A stretch of 37,790 nt of DNA from Chloroflexota bacterium. Lineage in GTDB: Bacteria > Chloroflexota > Anaerolineae > J102. A model generated the notes under the pieces. It searched no databases. It was not told the DNA's origin and worked only from the letters and a program-made list of their open reading frames with translations. A program made the position numbers and the translations under genes. How positions within the stretch are numbered: the first letter of the stretch is position 1; every line of letters begins with the position of its first letter. Location: positions 1 through 37,790 of the forward strand of contig JAKOVD010000155.1 in NCBI GenBank assembly GCA_029782215.1, written 5' to 3'. Shown here in pieces: positions 25,915 through 32,232 of this stretch.

Positions 25915-26706
25915 TCAGCCCGTCCTGGACTGCCGGCGCTGGCGCACTGCCTCAAACAGGATGACACTGGCGGCCACGGCCGCGTTCAGGGACTCGACTT
26001 GGGCGGACATGGGAATGCCGATGGTGCGTACACCGGGCCAGTGCTTGGCCGCCGCGGCGCCGTGCGCCTCGCTGCCCACGATCAAGGCGCTTGCCGGGGT
26101 CCAGTCAACCCCGGCATAGTCCAGCGCGGCCGAAGCATCGGCCAGGAAAAGCTGGCAATTCCCCAACCACTCCTGCGCCTGCGCCAGGTCACGGGCATGC
26201 CTGATCGCCACGCGGTAGTGCGCCCCCATGCCGCCGCGCAGCACCTTGGGCGCCCAGGGGTCCGTCACCCCTGGCAGCAGAATGACCTCGTCGACCCCGG
26301 CAGCGGCCGCGCTGCGCAGCAGGGTGCCCAGGTTTCCGGGGTCCTGCAGCCCGTCCACGATCAGGCCCAGCCCCTCGCGCCGGGGCGGTATGTCCGGCCA
26401 GGGAGCCACTGCCACCACGCCCTGCGGCGTCACCGTGCCCACCAACTGCGCCAGCAAGGACGGCTCCAGGGAAAGCGTTTCCGCCCCTGCCTGGCGCGCC
26501 CGCGCCAGCACTGGAGCCAGGGTCCCCGCCGCCGCCGGATCAAACAAAACAAGCGCCGGGGGATAACCGGCGCTTGTGCTGTCTTCGATCAGCCGCACCC
26601 CCTCCAACAGAAGGAGGCGCTGTTGTTGGCGTCCTCGCCGCGTCAGGAGAGCGCGGGCGAGCTTGAAACGGGGATTGGCAGCACTGGTGATGTCCGCCGT
26701 TCCCAT
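25915..26706 (-). CDS. TrmH/SpoU-family RNA 2'-O-methyltransferase
   Basis: From ATG 26706, 2 bp after the rplT stop, the product is 263 residues. SAANPRFKLARALLTRRGRQQQRLLLLEGVRLIEDS is the SpoU substrate-binding domain. The SPOUT knot motifs follow: LIVDGLQDPGNLGTLLRSAAAAGVDEVILLPG (motif 1), ALIVGSEAHGAA (motif 2) and IGIPMSAQVESLNAAVAASVILFEAVRQRR (motif 3, N-containing). It methylates ribose in rRNA or tRNA, with the target nucleotide unknown. Position after rplT is common in bacteria. A hairpin plus T-rich run lies within its 5' coding part. Confidence 0.92.
   Translation of the reverse strand: MGTADITSAANPRFKLARALLTRRGRQQQRLLLLEGVRLIEDSTSAGYPPALVLFDPAAAGTLAPVLARARQAGAETLSLEPSLLAQLVGTVTPQGVVAVAPWPDIPPRREGLGLIVDGLQDPGNLGTLLRSAAAAGVDEVILLPGVTDPWAPKVLRGGMGAHYRVAIRHARDLAQAQEWLGNCQLFLADASAALDYAGVDWTPASALIVGSEAHGAAAAKHWPGVRTIGIPMSAQVESLNAAVAASVILFEAVRQRRQSRTG
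26549..26577 (-). terminator. Intrinsic-terminator-like hairpin inside the trmH coding region
   Basis: On the minus strand an 11-bp perfect stem (ACAAGCGCCGG / CCGGCGCTTGT) with loop TTATCCC is followed by TTTTGTTTG. It lies about 130-157 nt after the trmH start codon. If it terminates, it would trim expression of trmH relative to infC-rpmI-rplT. It is also ordinary codons (STSAGYPPALVLFD), so function is not proven. Confidence 0.4.
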
Positions 26707-26708
26707 CC

Positions 26709-27065
26709 TTAGCTGGCGGATGTCTTGGCCACGTCCACCACGGCGGCGAACGCGTCCGGCTGGCGAACCGCCAGGTCGGCCAGGATCTTGCGATCGAGCT
26801 GCACGTCGGCCTTCTTGAGACCGTCCATCAGCCGGCTGTAGCTCATGCCATGAATGCGGCTGGCGGCATTGATGCGGGTGATCCACAGGCGCCGGAACTC
26901 GCGCTTGCGATTGCGGCGATCGCGGAACGCATACATCAAGGAATGAATCATCGACTCATTGGCGGTGCGATACAGCCGATGACGGGCGCCAAAGTGACCT
27001 TTGGTCAGATTTAGGACTTTCTTGTGGCGGGCATGTGTGGTAACGCCACGTTTTACGCGGGTCAT
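26709..27065 (-). CDS. rplT: 50S ribosomal protein L20
   Basis: The 118-residue product MTRVKRGVTTHARHKKVLNLTKGHFGARHRLYRTANESMIHSLMYAFRDRRNRKREFRRLWITRINAASRIHGMSYSRLMDGLKKADVQLDRKILADLAV is a complete L20. It binds 23S rRNA early in 50S assembly and in several bacteria represses its own operon. It is the last ribosomal gene of the thrS-infC-rpmI-rplT block. Confidence 0.98.
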   Translation of the reverse strand: MTRVKRGVTTHARHKKVLNLTKGHFGARHRLYRTANESMIHSLMYAFRDRRNRKREFRRLWITRINAASRIHGMSYSRLMDGLKKADVQLDRKILADLAVRQPDAFAAVVDVAKTSAS

Positions 27066-27112
27066 TCGTCCTTCTCCAGGAACCGGCTAGGGTTCAAACG
27101 CGGAATGATTTG

Positions 27113-27316
27113 CTATTTGAGAGTGGGGGCCAGGCGCTGGATGCGCTGCTTGTGGCTGCCGTTGTCGTCGGTCACCAGTTTGTCGAACAGGCGCTTGGCG
27201 CGCTTGGGCGTCCGGCGCTTGAGGTGGCCCTTGCCCTGCTTGCTGCGGCGCAGTTTGCCATTGGCCGAGTAGGTGAAGCGCTTGGCGGCGCCCTTGTAGG
27301 TCTTGATCTTTGGCAT
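27113..27316 (-). CDS. rpmI: 50S ribosomal protein L35
   Basis: The 67-residue basic protein MPKIKTYKGAAKRFTYSANGKLRRSKQGKGHLKRRTPKRAKRLFDKLVTDDNG has the L35 pattern KxKTxKGAAKRF...GKxxR....HL.....KR. It lies between infC and rplT, the near-universal order, with 47 bp to rplT and 90 bp from infC. Confidence 0.97.
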   Translation of the reverse strand: MPKIKTYKGAAKRFTYSANGKLRRSKQGKGHLKRRTPKRAKRLFDKLVTDDNGSHKQRIQRLAPTLK

Positions 27317-27406
27317 GATGAATAAGAGACTCCTGACAAGTAAAGAGGGGCTCCTCAGATGAGCAGCGCCCTCTTTGACCGTGATGTGCTGGATAGGTTC
27401 GAAAGA

Positions 27407-27916
27407 CTACCGGCGGGGCGCGATCACCATCAAGAGGCTGGGGCCTTCGAGATTGGGCTGCATCTCGATCTCACCCACATCGACCAGCTTGCTGGCGAAG
27501 GAGGAGAGGATCTCGGTGGCCACTTCGGGATGGTAGATTTCACGACCACGAAAGCGAACACGCACCTTGACCTTGTTGCCTTCTTCCAGGAACCTGCGGG
27601 CCTGGCGTAGACGGACCTCGGTATCATGCTCGCCGGTCTTGGGACGCAGCCGCACCTCTTTGACCTCGATCTGCTTCTGGGCCTTGCGCGCCTGGCGATC
27701 CCGTTTGGCCTGCTCGTACTGATACTTGCCGAAGTTCATCAGCCGGCAAACGGGCGGCTGTGCATTGGGTGCAACTTCGACAAGATCAAGCTCTCGGGCC
27801 TGCGCCATGCGGAGCGCTTCGGGGACCGACATGATCCCCAACTGCACGCCCTCATCGTCGATCACACGGATCTCAGGGGCACGAATACGCTCGTTGACGC
27901 GAATCGAGGAGGTTAT
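27407..27916 (-). CDS. infC: Translation initiation factor IF-3 with a non-canonical start codon
   Basis: The conserved body is clear: RVNERIRAPEIRVIDDEGVQLGIM at the N-domain, CRLMNFGKYQYEQAKRDRQARKAQKQIEVKEVRLRPKTGEHD at the linker, then KVRVRFRGREIYHPEVATEIL. The in-frame codons from an upstream TGA (ending near 27973) to this motif contain no ATG, GTG, TTG or CTG. The first GTG (27865) would delete the conserved RVNERIRAPEIR. I place the start at ATA 27916, which has AAGGA seven nt upstream. ATC 27949 (GAGG six nt upstream) and ATT 27904 are alternatives. IF-3 discriminates against such start codons, and E. coli infC starts with AUU for autoregulation, so a rare start is expected. With ATA the protein has 169 residues. 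Confidence 0.93.
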   Translation of the reverse strand: MTSSIRVNERIRAPEIRVIDDEGVQLGIMSVPEALRMAQARELDLVEVAPNAQPPVCRLMNFGKYQYEQAKRDRQARKAQKQIEVKEVRLRPKTGEHDTEVRLRQARRFLEEGNKVKVRVRFRGREIYHPEVATEILSSFASKLVDVGEIEMQPNLEGPSLLMVIAPRR

Positions 27917-28061
27917 GCTGCTTTCCTTTGGACTGGTCTTCTTGACGATTGGACGCCTCGCTTCAAACGTTCAGGCAACGGCGATACGATTGGCAATCAA
28001 ACGCCACGCCGCGCACAACCATACGCACAAGGCACACACCTTGCCTCGGCTGTGAACGTCG

Positions 28062-28091
28062 AGGATACCATAGCCCGCCAAAACACGTCAA
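28062..28091 (-). promoter_or_regulatory. Promoter of infC-rpmI-rplT
   Basis: TTGACG (28086-28091), an 18-bp spacer and TATCCT (28062-28067) on the minus strand predict a start near 28055 and a leader of about 140 nt before the infC start. The leader contains a small CAAGG/CCTTG hairpin. Confidence 0.5.
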
Positions 28092-28116
28092 ATGCGCGTC
28101 GCCTTTCAGACGAGAA

Positions 28117-28166
28117 GGTGAGACACACCGGCCTCCGGCGCCGGCCAGACGCTGGTGTGTCTCACC
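28117..28166 (-). terminator. 13-bp hairpin between thrS and infC, probable thrS terminator
   Basis: GGTGAGACACACC (28117-28129) and GGTGTGTCTCACC (28154-28166) pair perfectly, and the GC-rich loop contains its own CCGGCGCCGG palindrome. It starts 27 bp after the thrS stop and lies upstream of the infC promoter. The following sequence (TTCTCGTCT) is only weakly T-rich, so it could also be an mRNA 3'-end stabiliser. Confidence 0.55.
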
Positions 28167-28192
28167 CGGAACACGCAAAGCCCGGGCGCAGG

Positions 28193-30010
28193 CTAGATGG
28201 CGATGCGTTGGGCAGCCGCCTCCTGTACCCTGGCGACCAGGTCGACGACGGTCATGGCGCCCAGGCGCTCGCCGTTGCGCAGCCGCACATTGACAAGGCC
28301 GCTTTCGGCCTCCTGGCCGCCCAACACCAGCATGTAGGGAATCTTCTGCAGTTGGGCGTTGCGGATCTTGGCGTTGATGCGGTCGTTGCTGTCGTCCAGG
28401 GCCACGCGCAGGCCGGCCTGTTTCAGCTCCGCGATGACCCGGTTGGCGAACTCGTTCTGGTCGGCGGTGATGGGCAGGACCTGCACCTGCACCGGCGTCA
28501 GCCACACCGGGAAGATACCTCCGTAATGCTCGATCAACACGCCGAAGAAGCGCTCCATGCTGCCCATCAACGCCCGGTGGATCATGTACGGCCGGTGCTG
28601 CAGGCCGTCGGCGCCGATATAGGTCAGGTCGAAGCGCGCTGCCATGTTGAAGTCAAACTGGATGGTGCTGAGCTGCCAGGGCCGGTCGAGAGCGTCGGTG
28701 ACGTAGATGTCGATCTTGGGGCCGTAGAAGGCGCCATCCCCCTCGTGAATGGCGAAGGGCTTGCCCGTCCGCCGCATGGCCTCCAGAAGCGCGCTTTCGG
28801 CCGCGTCCCAGTCTTCCTCAGCGCCCACGCGCTTCGCAGGCCGTGTGCTCAGGTACATCTGGAAGTTCTCAAAGCCGAAGTCGCGCAGGAGGTTCATGCT
28901 GAACGCCAGCACGCGGTCGATCTCTTCCGGCATCTGCTCGGCTGCGCAGAACAGGTGGGCGTCATCCTGCGTGAACCCGCGCACGCGTGTCAGCCCGTGC
29001 AGCACGCCCGACCGCTCGAAGCGGTAGACCGTGCCCCATTCCGCCAGGCGCATGGGCAGGTCGCGGTAGGAGCGGACCGAGGACTTGTAGATGCTGAGGT
29101 GGAAGGGGCAGTTCATCGGCTTCAGGTAGTATTCCTGTCCCTCGATCTCGATGGGGGAATACATGTTGTCCTTGTAGAAACCGAGGTGCCCGCTGGTCTC
29201 CCACAGCACAGAGCGGCCGATGTGCGGCGTGTTGACGAACTGGTAGCCGCCCTCCAGGTGCATCTTCTTGGCGTGTTCTTCCGCCAGGTAGCGCATCAGC
29301 GCGCCCTTGGGGTGCCAGAGGATCAAGCCGCCGCCCACCAGCTCGTGGTTGGTGCTGAACAGGTCCAGCTCCTTGCCCAGCCTGCGGTGGTCGCGCAGGC
29401 GCGCTTCCTCCAAACGGGCCAGGTACGCTTCCAGCTCTTTCTTGCTCTTCCAGGCTGTGCCGTAGATGCGCTGCAGCATGGGCCGCTTCTCGTCCCCGCG
29501 CCAGTAGGCGCCGGCGACGTTGAGCAGCTTGAAGCCGTCAGGCGGGATCTGCCCGGTATGCTCGACGTGCGGGCCGCGGCACAGGTCCTCGAACGTATCC
29601 TGCCGGTACGTCGAGATCTCGACGGCGCTCTCGGTCTTCTCACCGTACTCGTCGACGCCGCCCGCGGCCAGGCCCTGGATCAGCTCGACCTTGTAGGGCT
29701 GGTCGCTGAACAGCGTCTCGGCCTCGGCAGCGCTGACCACCCGCTTCTGGAACGGAAAACGGCCTGCCACGATCTGCCGCATGCGCTTCTCAACCGCCTC
29801 GATGTCCTCCGGACTGAAGGTCTTCAGGGAGCCATCTTCGTTGCGGCCGAGATCGAAGTCATAGTAGAAGCCGTCCTTGATCGGAGGCCCAATGGCGATC
29901 TTAGCCTGGGGAAAGCGTTCCAGCACCGCCTGCGCCATGACATGCGCGGACGAATGCCGGATCTTGTAGTAATCGTCGTACTGCTGGGACTGACTATCGG
30001 GTGAAGCCAT
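28193..30010 (-). CDS. thrS: Threonine--tRNA ligase, TGS domain absent
   Basis: From ATG 30010 (SD GAGGTG) the product is 605 residues, shorter than the usual 640 because only about 19 residues precede the editing-domain motif HSSAHVMAQAV. The N-terminal TGS domain (about 60 residues in E. coli ThrRS) is missing. The editing domain keeps DLCRGPHVEHTG. The class II core has MNCPFH with the zinc Cys, motif 2 in VYRFERSGVLHGLTRVRGFTQDDAHLF, and motif 3 GSMERFFGVLIEHYGG. The anticodon-binding domain begins at VQVLPITADQNEFANRV. It charges tRNA-Thr with threonine. It precedes infC as in E. coli. A probable Thr T-box lies 1.3 kb upstream on the same strand, not next to it. Confidence 0.97.
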   Translation of the reverse strand: MASPDSQSQQYDDYYKIRHSSAHVMAQAVLERFPQAKIAIGPPIKDGFYYDFDLGRNEDGSLKTFSPEDIEAVEKRMRQIVAGRFPFQKRVVSAAEAETLFSDQPYKVELIQGLAAGGVDEYGEKTESAVEISTYRQDTFEDLCRGPHVEHTGQIPPDGFKLLNVAGAYWRGDEKRPMLQRIYGTAWKSKKELEAYLARLEEARLRDHRRLGKELDLFSTNHELVGGGLILWHPKGALMRYLAEEHAKKMHLEGGYQFVNTPHIGRSVLWETSGHLGFYKDNMYSPIEIEGQEYYLKPMNCPFHLSIYKSSVRSYRDLPMRLAEWGTVYRFERSGVLHGLTRVRGFTQDDAHLFCAAEQMPEEIDRVLAFSMNLLRDFGFENFQMYLSTRPAKRVGAEEDWDAAESALLEAMRRTGKPFAIHEGDGAFYGPKIDIYVTDALDRPWQLSTIQFDFNMAARFDLTYIGADGLQHRPYMIHRALMGSMERFFGVLIEHYGGIFPVWLTPVQVQVLPITADQNEFANRVIAELKQAGLRVALDDSNDRINAKIRNAQLQKIPYMLVLGGQEAESGLVNVRLRNGERLGAMTVVDLVARVQEAAAQRIAI

Positions 30011-30039
30011 GAGTACACCTCATTGCGTGATTATTGAAG

Positions 30040-30360
30040 TCAAAAACCTGAGACAAGACGCATCAAACCAACAGACCCGTTGACGAAAGCGTCAACAGCA
30101 ACAAGTAGAAAAGCCACAAACAGGATGAAGGCAATTACGGCCTGCACACAGCCAAGAGTACCCCTGGTCACAAGATCGATGGCTGAGGGACCTGGTTGAA
30201 GACTGGCTTGCCTCGGCTCGAACATACGATCAAAGTGCCTACCACCACTTACCTGGACACGCCGCGAATAGATCGCGATGACAAGACAAATGAACCCGAA
30301 GACGGCCGTACCAGGAAGGGGAAACACGCGATCAAGGAACGTCTGCAAAGTGTCTGCCAT
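30040..30360 (-). CDS. Small two-helix membrane protein, unknown function
   Basis: ATG 30360 has a good SD (AGAGGTGAT, about 5 nt upstream). The 106-residue product has two hydrophobic helices, VFPLPGTAVFGFICLVIAIY and VQAVIAFILFVAFLLVAVDAFV, separated by a charged loop (SRRVQVSGGRHFDRMFEPRQ). No homologue is recognised. It lies 29 bp upstream of thrS on the same strand, inside the interval between the T-box and thrS. It is divergent from the SOS-box gene, with which it may form a cassette. Confidence 0.55.
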   Translation of the reverse strand: MADTLQTFLDRVFPLPGTAVFGFICLVIAIYSRRVQVSGGRHFDRMFEPRQASLQPGPSAIDLVTRGTLGCVQAVIAFILFVAFLLVAVDAFVNGSVGLMRLVSGF

Positions 30361-30428
30361 ACATCACCTCTATCCATCAAGGCCTTCAAGGAAGGGTCCG
30401 ACGCCGAAGCCAATCTGTGGCCCGTTGC

Positions 30429-30457
30429 TTGACAATAGAACAAATGTTCTGTATGCT
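30429..30457 (+). promoter_or_regulatory. Promoter with embedded LexA-type box
   Basis: TTGACA (30429-30434), 17 bp and TATGCT (30452-30457). The spacer holds AGAACAAATGTTCT at 30437-30450, which fits the GAAC-N4-GTTC core of Gram-positive LexA/DinR boxes. A repressor there would block RNA polymerase. The predicted start near 30464 is about 75 nt before ATG 30541. A 7-bp hairpin (ACTCGAC-AACA-GTCGAGT, 30474-30491) lies in the leader. Confidence 0.55.
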
Positions 30458-30540
30458 GTATCTGGTGATTTGAACTCGACAACAGTCGAGTCACCACTGA
30501 CACAGCCTAGCCCATCTATCGAGGAGTCCGGAGCCAGTTC

Positions 30541-31182
30541 ATGGACACCCATCCTGGAAGCAGCCTGATGGACCTTTTTGACGACCTCTGCGGTCCCCTC
30601 AACCTCATCGACCGCCTCGAAGGCCTCCTGATGGCCCTGCGCTACGGCGACTACCGGCACGCCGGCAAGAACGGCGTTCTTGGCTATGCAGGCGAAGTCG
30701 CCAGCAGCCTCACCGGCGCCAACACCTTCCGCTTTGCCCTGCTGCGCTCGGGGCCGCATAGCCTCAACGAAGTGGAAGCCCTGCTCAAACGCTACGGCGT
30801 CCCCATCGTCGGGCGCACACATGACGCCACCTGCATGTACTTCAGCGTCAAGCGCAGGCAGGCGCGCTGGGCCGAGTACGTCATGCTCCAGGCTGGGGTC
30901 GAGCTGGCCAACGCCGCCTTCGACAACCGCAATCCCGGCTACGTCGGCACGCACGCGCCCGGCTACATGCCTGCGCCGTGGAGCGAACGCCCACGGGCGG
31001 GCACATCGGTAGCCAATCCAGATCATGGCCGGCAGCGGTCTTCTGGCAATGGGGGAAATAGCCCAACCTCGCAGGAAGGGACACAGGTCTCCGCCCAATC
31101 ACCGGCCGCCAGGGCGAGTGGAGGGGGTGGCTGGACGGAGCGTTTTGTGAACGCTGTCGATCGCCTGGCGGGCATCCGCTAG
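30541..31182 (+). CDS. Unknown protein under a LexA-box promoter
   Basis: ATG 30541 (GGAG at 7 nt; ATG 30568 is an alternative) starts a 213-residue product. The N-terminal two thirds look like a compact folded domain: DLFDDLCGPLNLIDRLEGLLMALRYGDYRHAGKNGVLGYAGEVASSL, then HSLNEVEALLKRYGVPIVGRTHDATCMYFSVKRRQARWAEYVMLQAGVEL. The segment VPIVGRTHDATCMYFSVKRRQARWAEYVM looks conserved-type but I cannot place it. A Gly/Ser/Pro-rich linker (NPDHGRQRSSGNGGNSPTSQEG) leads to a short helix GWTERFVNAVDRLAGIR. No transmembrane helix is seen. It is the only rightward gene between 25.9 and 32.2 kb and interrupts the leftward T-box-to-thrS path. Any DNA-damage function is speculation from the operator. Confidence 0.75.
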   Translation: MDTHPGSSLMDLFDDLCGPLNLIDRLEGLLMALRYGDYRHAGKNGVLGYAGEVASSLTGANTFRFALLRSGPHSLNEVEALLKRYGVPIVGRTHDATCMYFSVKRRQARWAEYVMLQAGVELANAAFDNRNPGYVGTHAPGYMPAPWSERPRAGTSVANPDHGRQRSSGNGGNSPTSQEGTQVSAQSPAARASGGGGWTERFVNAVDRLAGIR

Positions 31183-31226
31183 TGGCATCCCGGCGTCCGT
31201 CCAAGTGGGGCAGCATTCAGTAGGCG

Positions 31227-31255
31227 ATCATACCAACACTGTATGCTGGCGTCAA
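31227..31255 (-). promoter_or_regulatory. Leftward promoter between T-box and the SOS-box gene
   Basis: On the minus strand TTGACG (31250-31255), 17 bp and TATGAT (31227-31232) form a good sigma70 promoter. The -35 lies within a 9-3-9 palindrome, CTGGCGTCA-AGA-TGACGCCAG (31246-31266). The transcript would start near 31220 and run antisense through the 30541-31182 gene toward the small membrane gene and thrS. No plausible ORF begins just downstream. Confidence 0.5.
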
Positions 31256-31300
31256 GATGACGCCAGGTTTGTCAAGGTGCGCCTTGTGACCGGGTGAAAA

Positions 31301-31580
31301 CAAAAACCCCGCAGTCCATTGGGACGCGGGGTCGGCGTGGTTCCACCCAATTTGACGGCCGTGCGGGCGCATGCTGGCGCACGTACTTCCGTCCTCATTA
31401 GTGGGCCGCTAACGGGGCCAGCCGTGGCGACATAGTGGGCTGCGATCCTGAAACCGCAGGCCGTTCCGTCGCCCGCTCACGGGGGGTTTTTGCAGTCGTC
31501 GTGCGATGGCGGCTTTCAGCCTGGGACCGCCACTCTCTGGCGCCTGTGCGCCTGCTACTCGTCCCGGTCAACGTTTTCTG
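31301..31580 (-). ncRNA. T-box leader, probable threonine specifier
   Basis: The minus strand carries the full T-box order. The Stem I 5' strand has GACGAGTA (AGTA at 31556-31559). The AGAGAG element is at 31533-31538. A distal stem TGGCGG/CCGCCA follows. The Stem I 3' strand has CTGCAAAAACC, the candidate specifier being ACC (31485-31487). Pairing of CGGG with CCCG and GCAG with CTGC frames a specifier loop of ACGAGTA opposite AAAAACC. The T-box GGGTGGAACCACG is at 31336-31348. The terminator stem is CCCCGC-GTCC / GGAC-GCGGGG with TTTTT at 31302-31306. T-boxes sense uncharged tRNA. TGGA would pair with an NCCA end whose discriminator is U. A Gly reading (GGC in GGAACGGCC) is structurally less satisfying. 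The stretch contains no coding gene. Confidence 0.75.
31302..31331 (-). terminator. T-box intrinsic terminator
   Basis: On the minus strand CCCCGC-GTCC-CAAT-GGAC-T-GCGGGG is followed by TTTTTG. It is the competing structure of the T-box antiterminator and would stop transcription when the cognate tRNA is charged. Confidence 0.8.
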
Positions 31581-31593
31581 GATTTGATGGAGG

Positions 31594-31667
31594 TGGGCGG
31601 TACAAGACTTGAACTTGTGACCTCCACGATGTCAACGTGGCGCTCTAGCCAACTGAGCTAACCGCCC
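31594..31667 (-). tRNA. tRNA-Val (anticodon GAC)
   Basis: 74 nt on the minus strand fold as a cloverleaf. The acceptor is GGGCGGT/ACCGCCC with discriminator A. The D arm is GCTCAGTTGGCTAGAGC. The anticodon arm is CCACG-TTGACAT-CGTGG, with anticodon GAC reading GUC valine codons. The T arm is ACAAG-TTCAAGT-CTTGT. CCA is not encoded (ACCT follows). The T-box leader begins only about 14-20 nt after its 3' end on the same strand. Confidence 0.96.
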
Positions 31668-31678
31668 AAGGAGTTTCG

Positions 31679-31707
31679 ATTCTACCGCAAAGTGAAGCGC
31701 GGAGCAA
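31679..31707 (-). promoter_or_regulatory. Promoter of tRNA-Val
   Basis: On the minus strand TTGCTC (31702-31707), 17 bp and TAGAAT (31679-31684) place the start a few bases before the tRNA 5' end. No separate promoter is seen between the tRNA and the T-box, so this one may serve both. Confidence 0.5.
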
Positions 31708-31729
31708 AAACTGCCCGGCGCTCGCGACG

Positions 31730-32092
31730 TCAGGCCTCCGGCACCGCCCCGTCCTCGTCCAGGCGGTGGAAGATGTACTCCTCGACCGGCTGCCCGTTCC
31801 GCAGGTGCTCTTCGACGATGCGCGCCAGCGCCGCCTCGTCCACATGGTGGTACCAGATGCCTTCCGGGTAGACGACCATCAGCGGCCCACCCCAGCACAC
31901 GCCCAGGCAGGAGGTAATGCTGCGCTTGACGCGCTCGGGGTTGTCGTATTGGCCCAACTCGCCCAACTGGCGGCTCAGGGCACGGTAGAGGCCGGCACTC
32001 TGGCGCTGGGGATCGCAGTATTGGCCGTTGCAGATAAAGACGTGGCGGGCGTAAGGAGCCTGCGAGGGGGCGTCGTCGGAGGGTGAGGGCAT
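31730..32092 (-). CDS. Thioredoxin-like [2Fe-2S] ferredoxin-domain protein
   Basis: From ATG 32092 the product is 120 residues. HVFICNGQYCDPQRQSAGLYRALSRQLGEL begins the thioredoxin-like fold and supplies two Cys. RVKRSITSCLGVCWGGPLMVVYPEGIWYHHVDEAALARIVEEHL supplies the second pair (SCLGVCxxGP), as in the (2Fe-2S) ferredoxin-like family that includes the NuoE-like and CbiX-associated small ferredoxins. It probably carries electrons in the cytoplasm, with the partner unknown. GTG 32128 in the same frame is upstream of the predicted transcript start, so 32092 is preferred. The gene is upstream of the tRNA-Val on the same strand. Confidence 0.82.
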   Translation of the reverse strand: MPSPSDDAPSQAPYARHVFICNGQYCDPQRQSAGLYRALSRQLGELGQYDNPERVKRSITSCLGVCWGGPLMVVYPEGIWYHHVDEAALARIVEEHLRNGQPVEEYIFHRLDEDGAVPEA

Positions 32093-32130
32093 GGCAGGAG
32101 TCGAATCCGGCTGGGAGGTTCTGGGCACTG

Positions 32131-32159
32131 AGGATAGGCCAGCGCCAGGGCAGTGTCAA
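32131..32159 (-). promoter_or_regulatory. Promoter of the ferredoxin-domain gene
   Basis: On the minus strand TTGACA (32154-32159), 17 bp and TATCCT (32131-32136) predict a start near 32124, about 30 nt before ATG 32092 and downstream of GTG 32128. Confidence 0.55.
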
Positions 32160-32176
32160 GTCAGTTCTGTTACCAT

Positions 32177-32208
32177 CACATCCGGGAGGTCGGGACCTCC
32201 CGGATGTG
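32177..32208. repeat. 15-bp perfect palindromic hairpin in a divergent promoter region
   Basis: CACATCCGGGAGGTC (32177-32191) and GACCTCCCGGATGTG (32194-32208) are perfect inverted repeats with a 2-bp centre. It sits between the two divergent promoters, so it is not a terminator for either flanking gene. It may be an operator or a dispersed palindromic repeat. Confidence 0.6.
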
Positions 32209-32232
32209 CTTTCACGTTTCCCCTTGTTGCGC

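Noticed and set aside
27626..30004. 792-codon open frame on the plus strand
   Set aside because: Antisense shadow of thrS and part of infC; composition is His/Gln/Val-rich without motifs.
30370..31098. 242-codon minus-strand frame downstream of the antisense promoter
   Set aside because: Shadow of the rightward gene at 30541, with no SD or recognisable domain and a composition typical of antisense GC-rich frames.
31440..31480. GGC in GGAACGGCC as a glycine specifier of the T-box
   Set aside because: Choosing it breaks the pairing of GCAG/CTGC and CGGG/CCCG that frames the ACC loop, and the neighbouring gene is thrS. It is kept only as a minor alternative.
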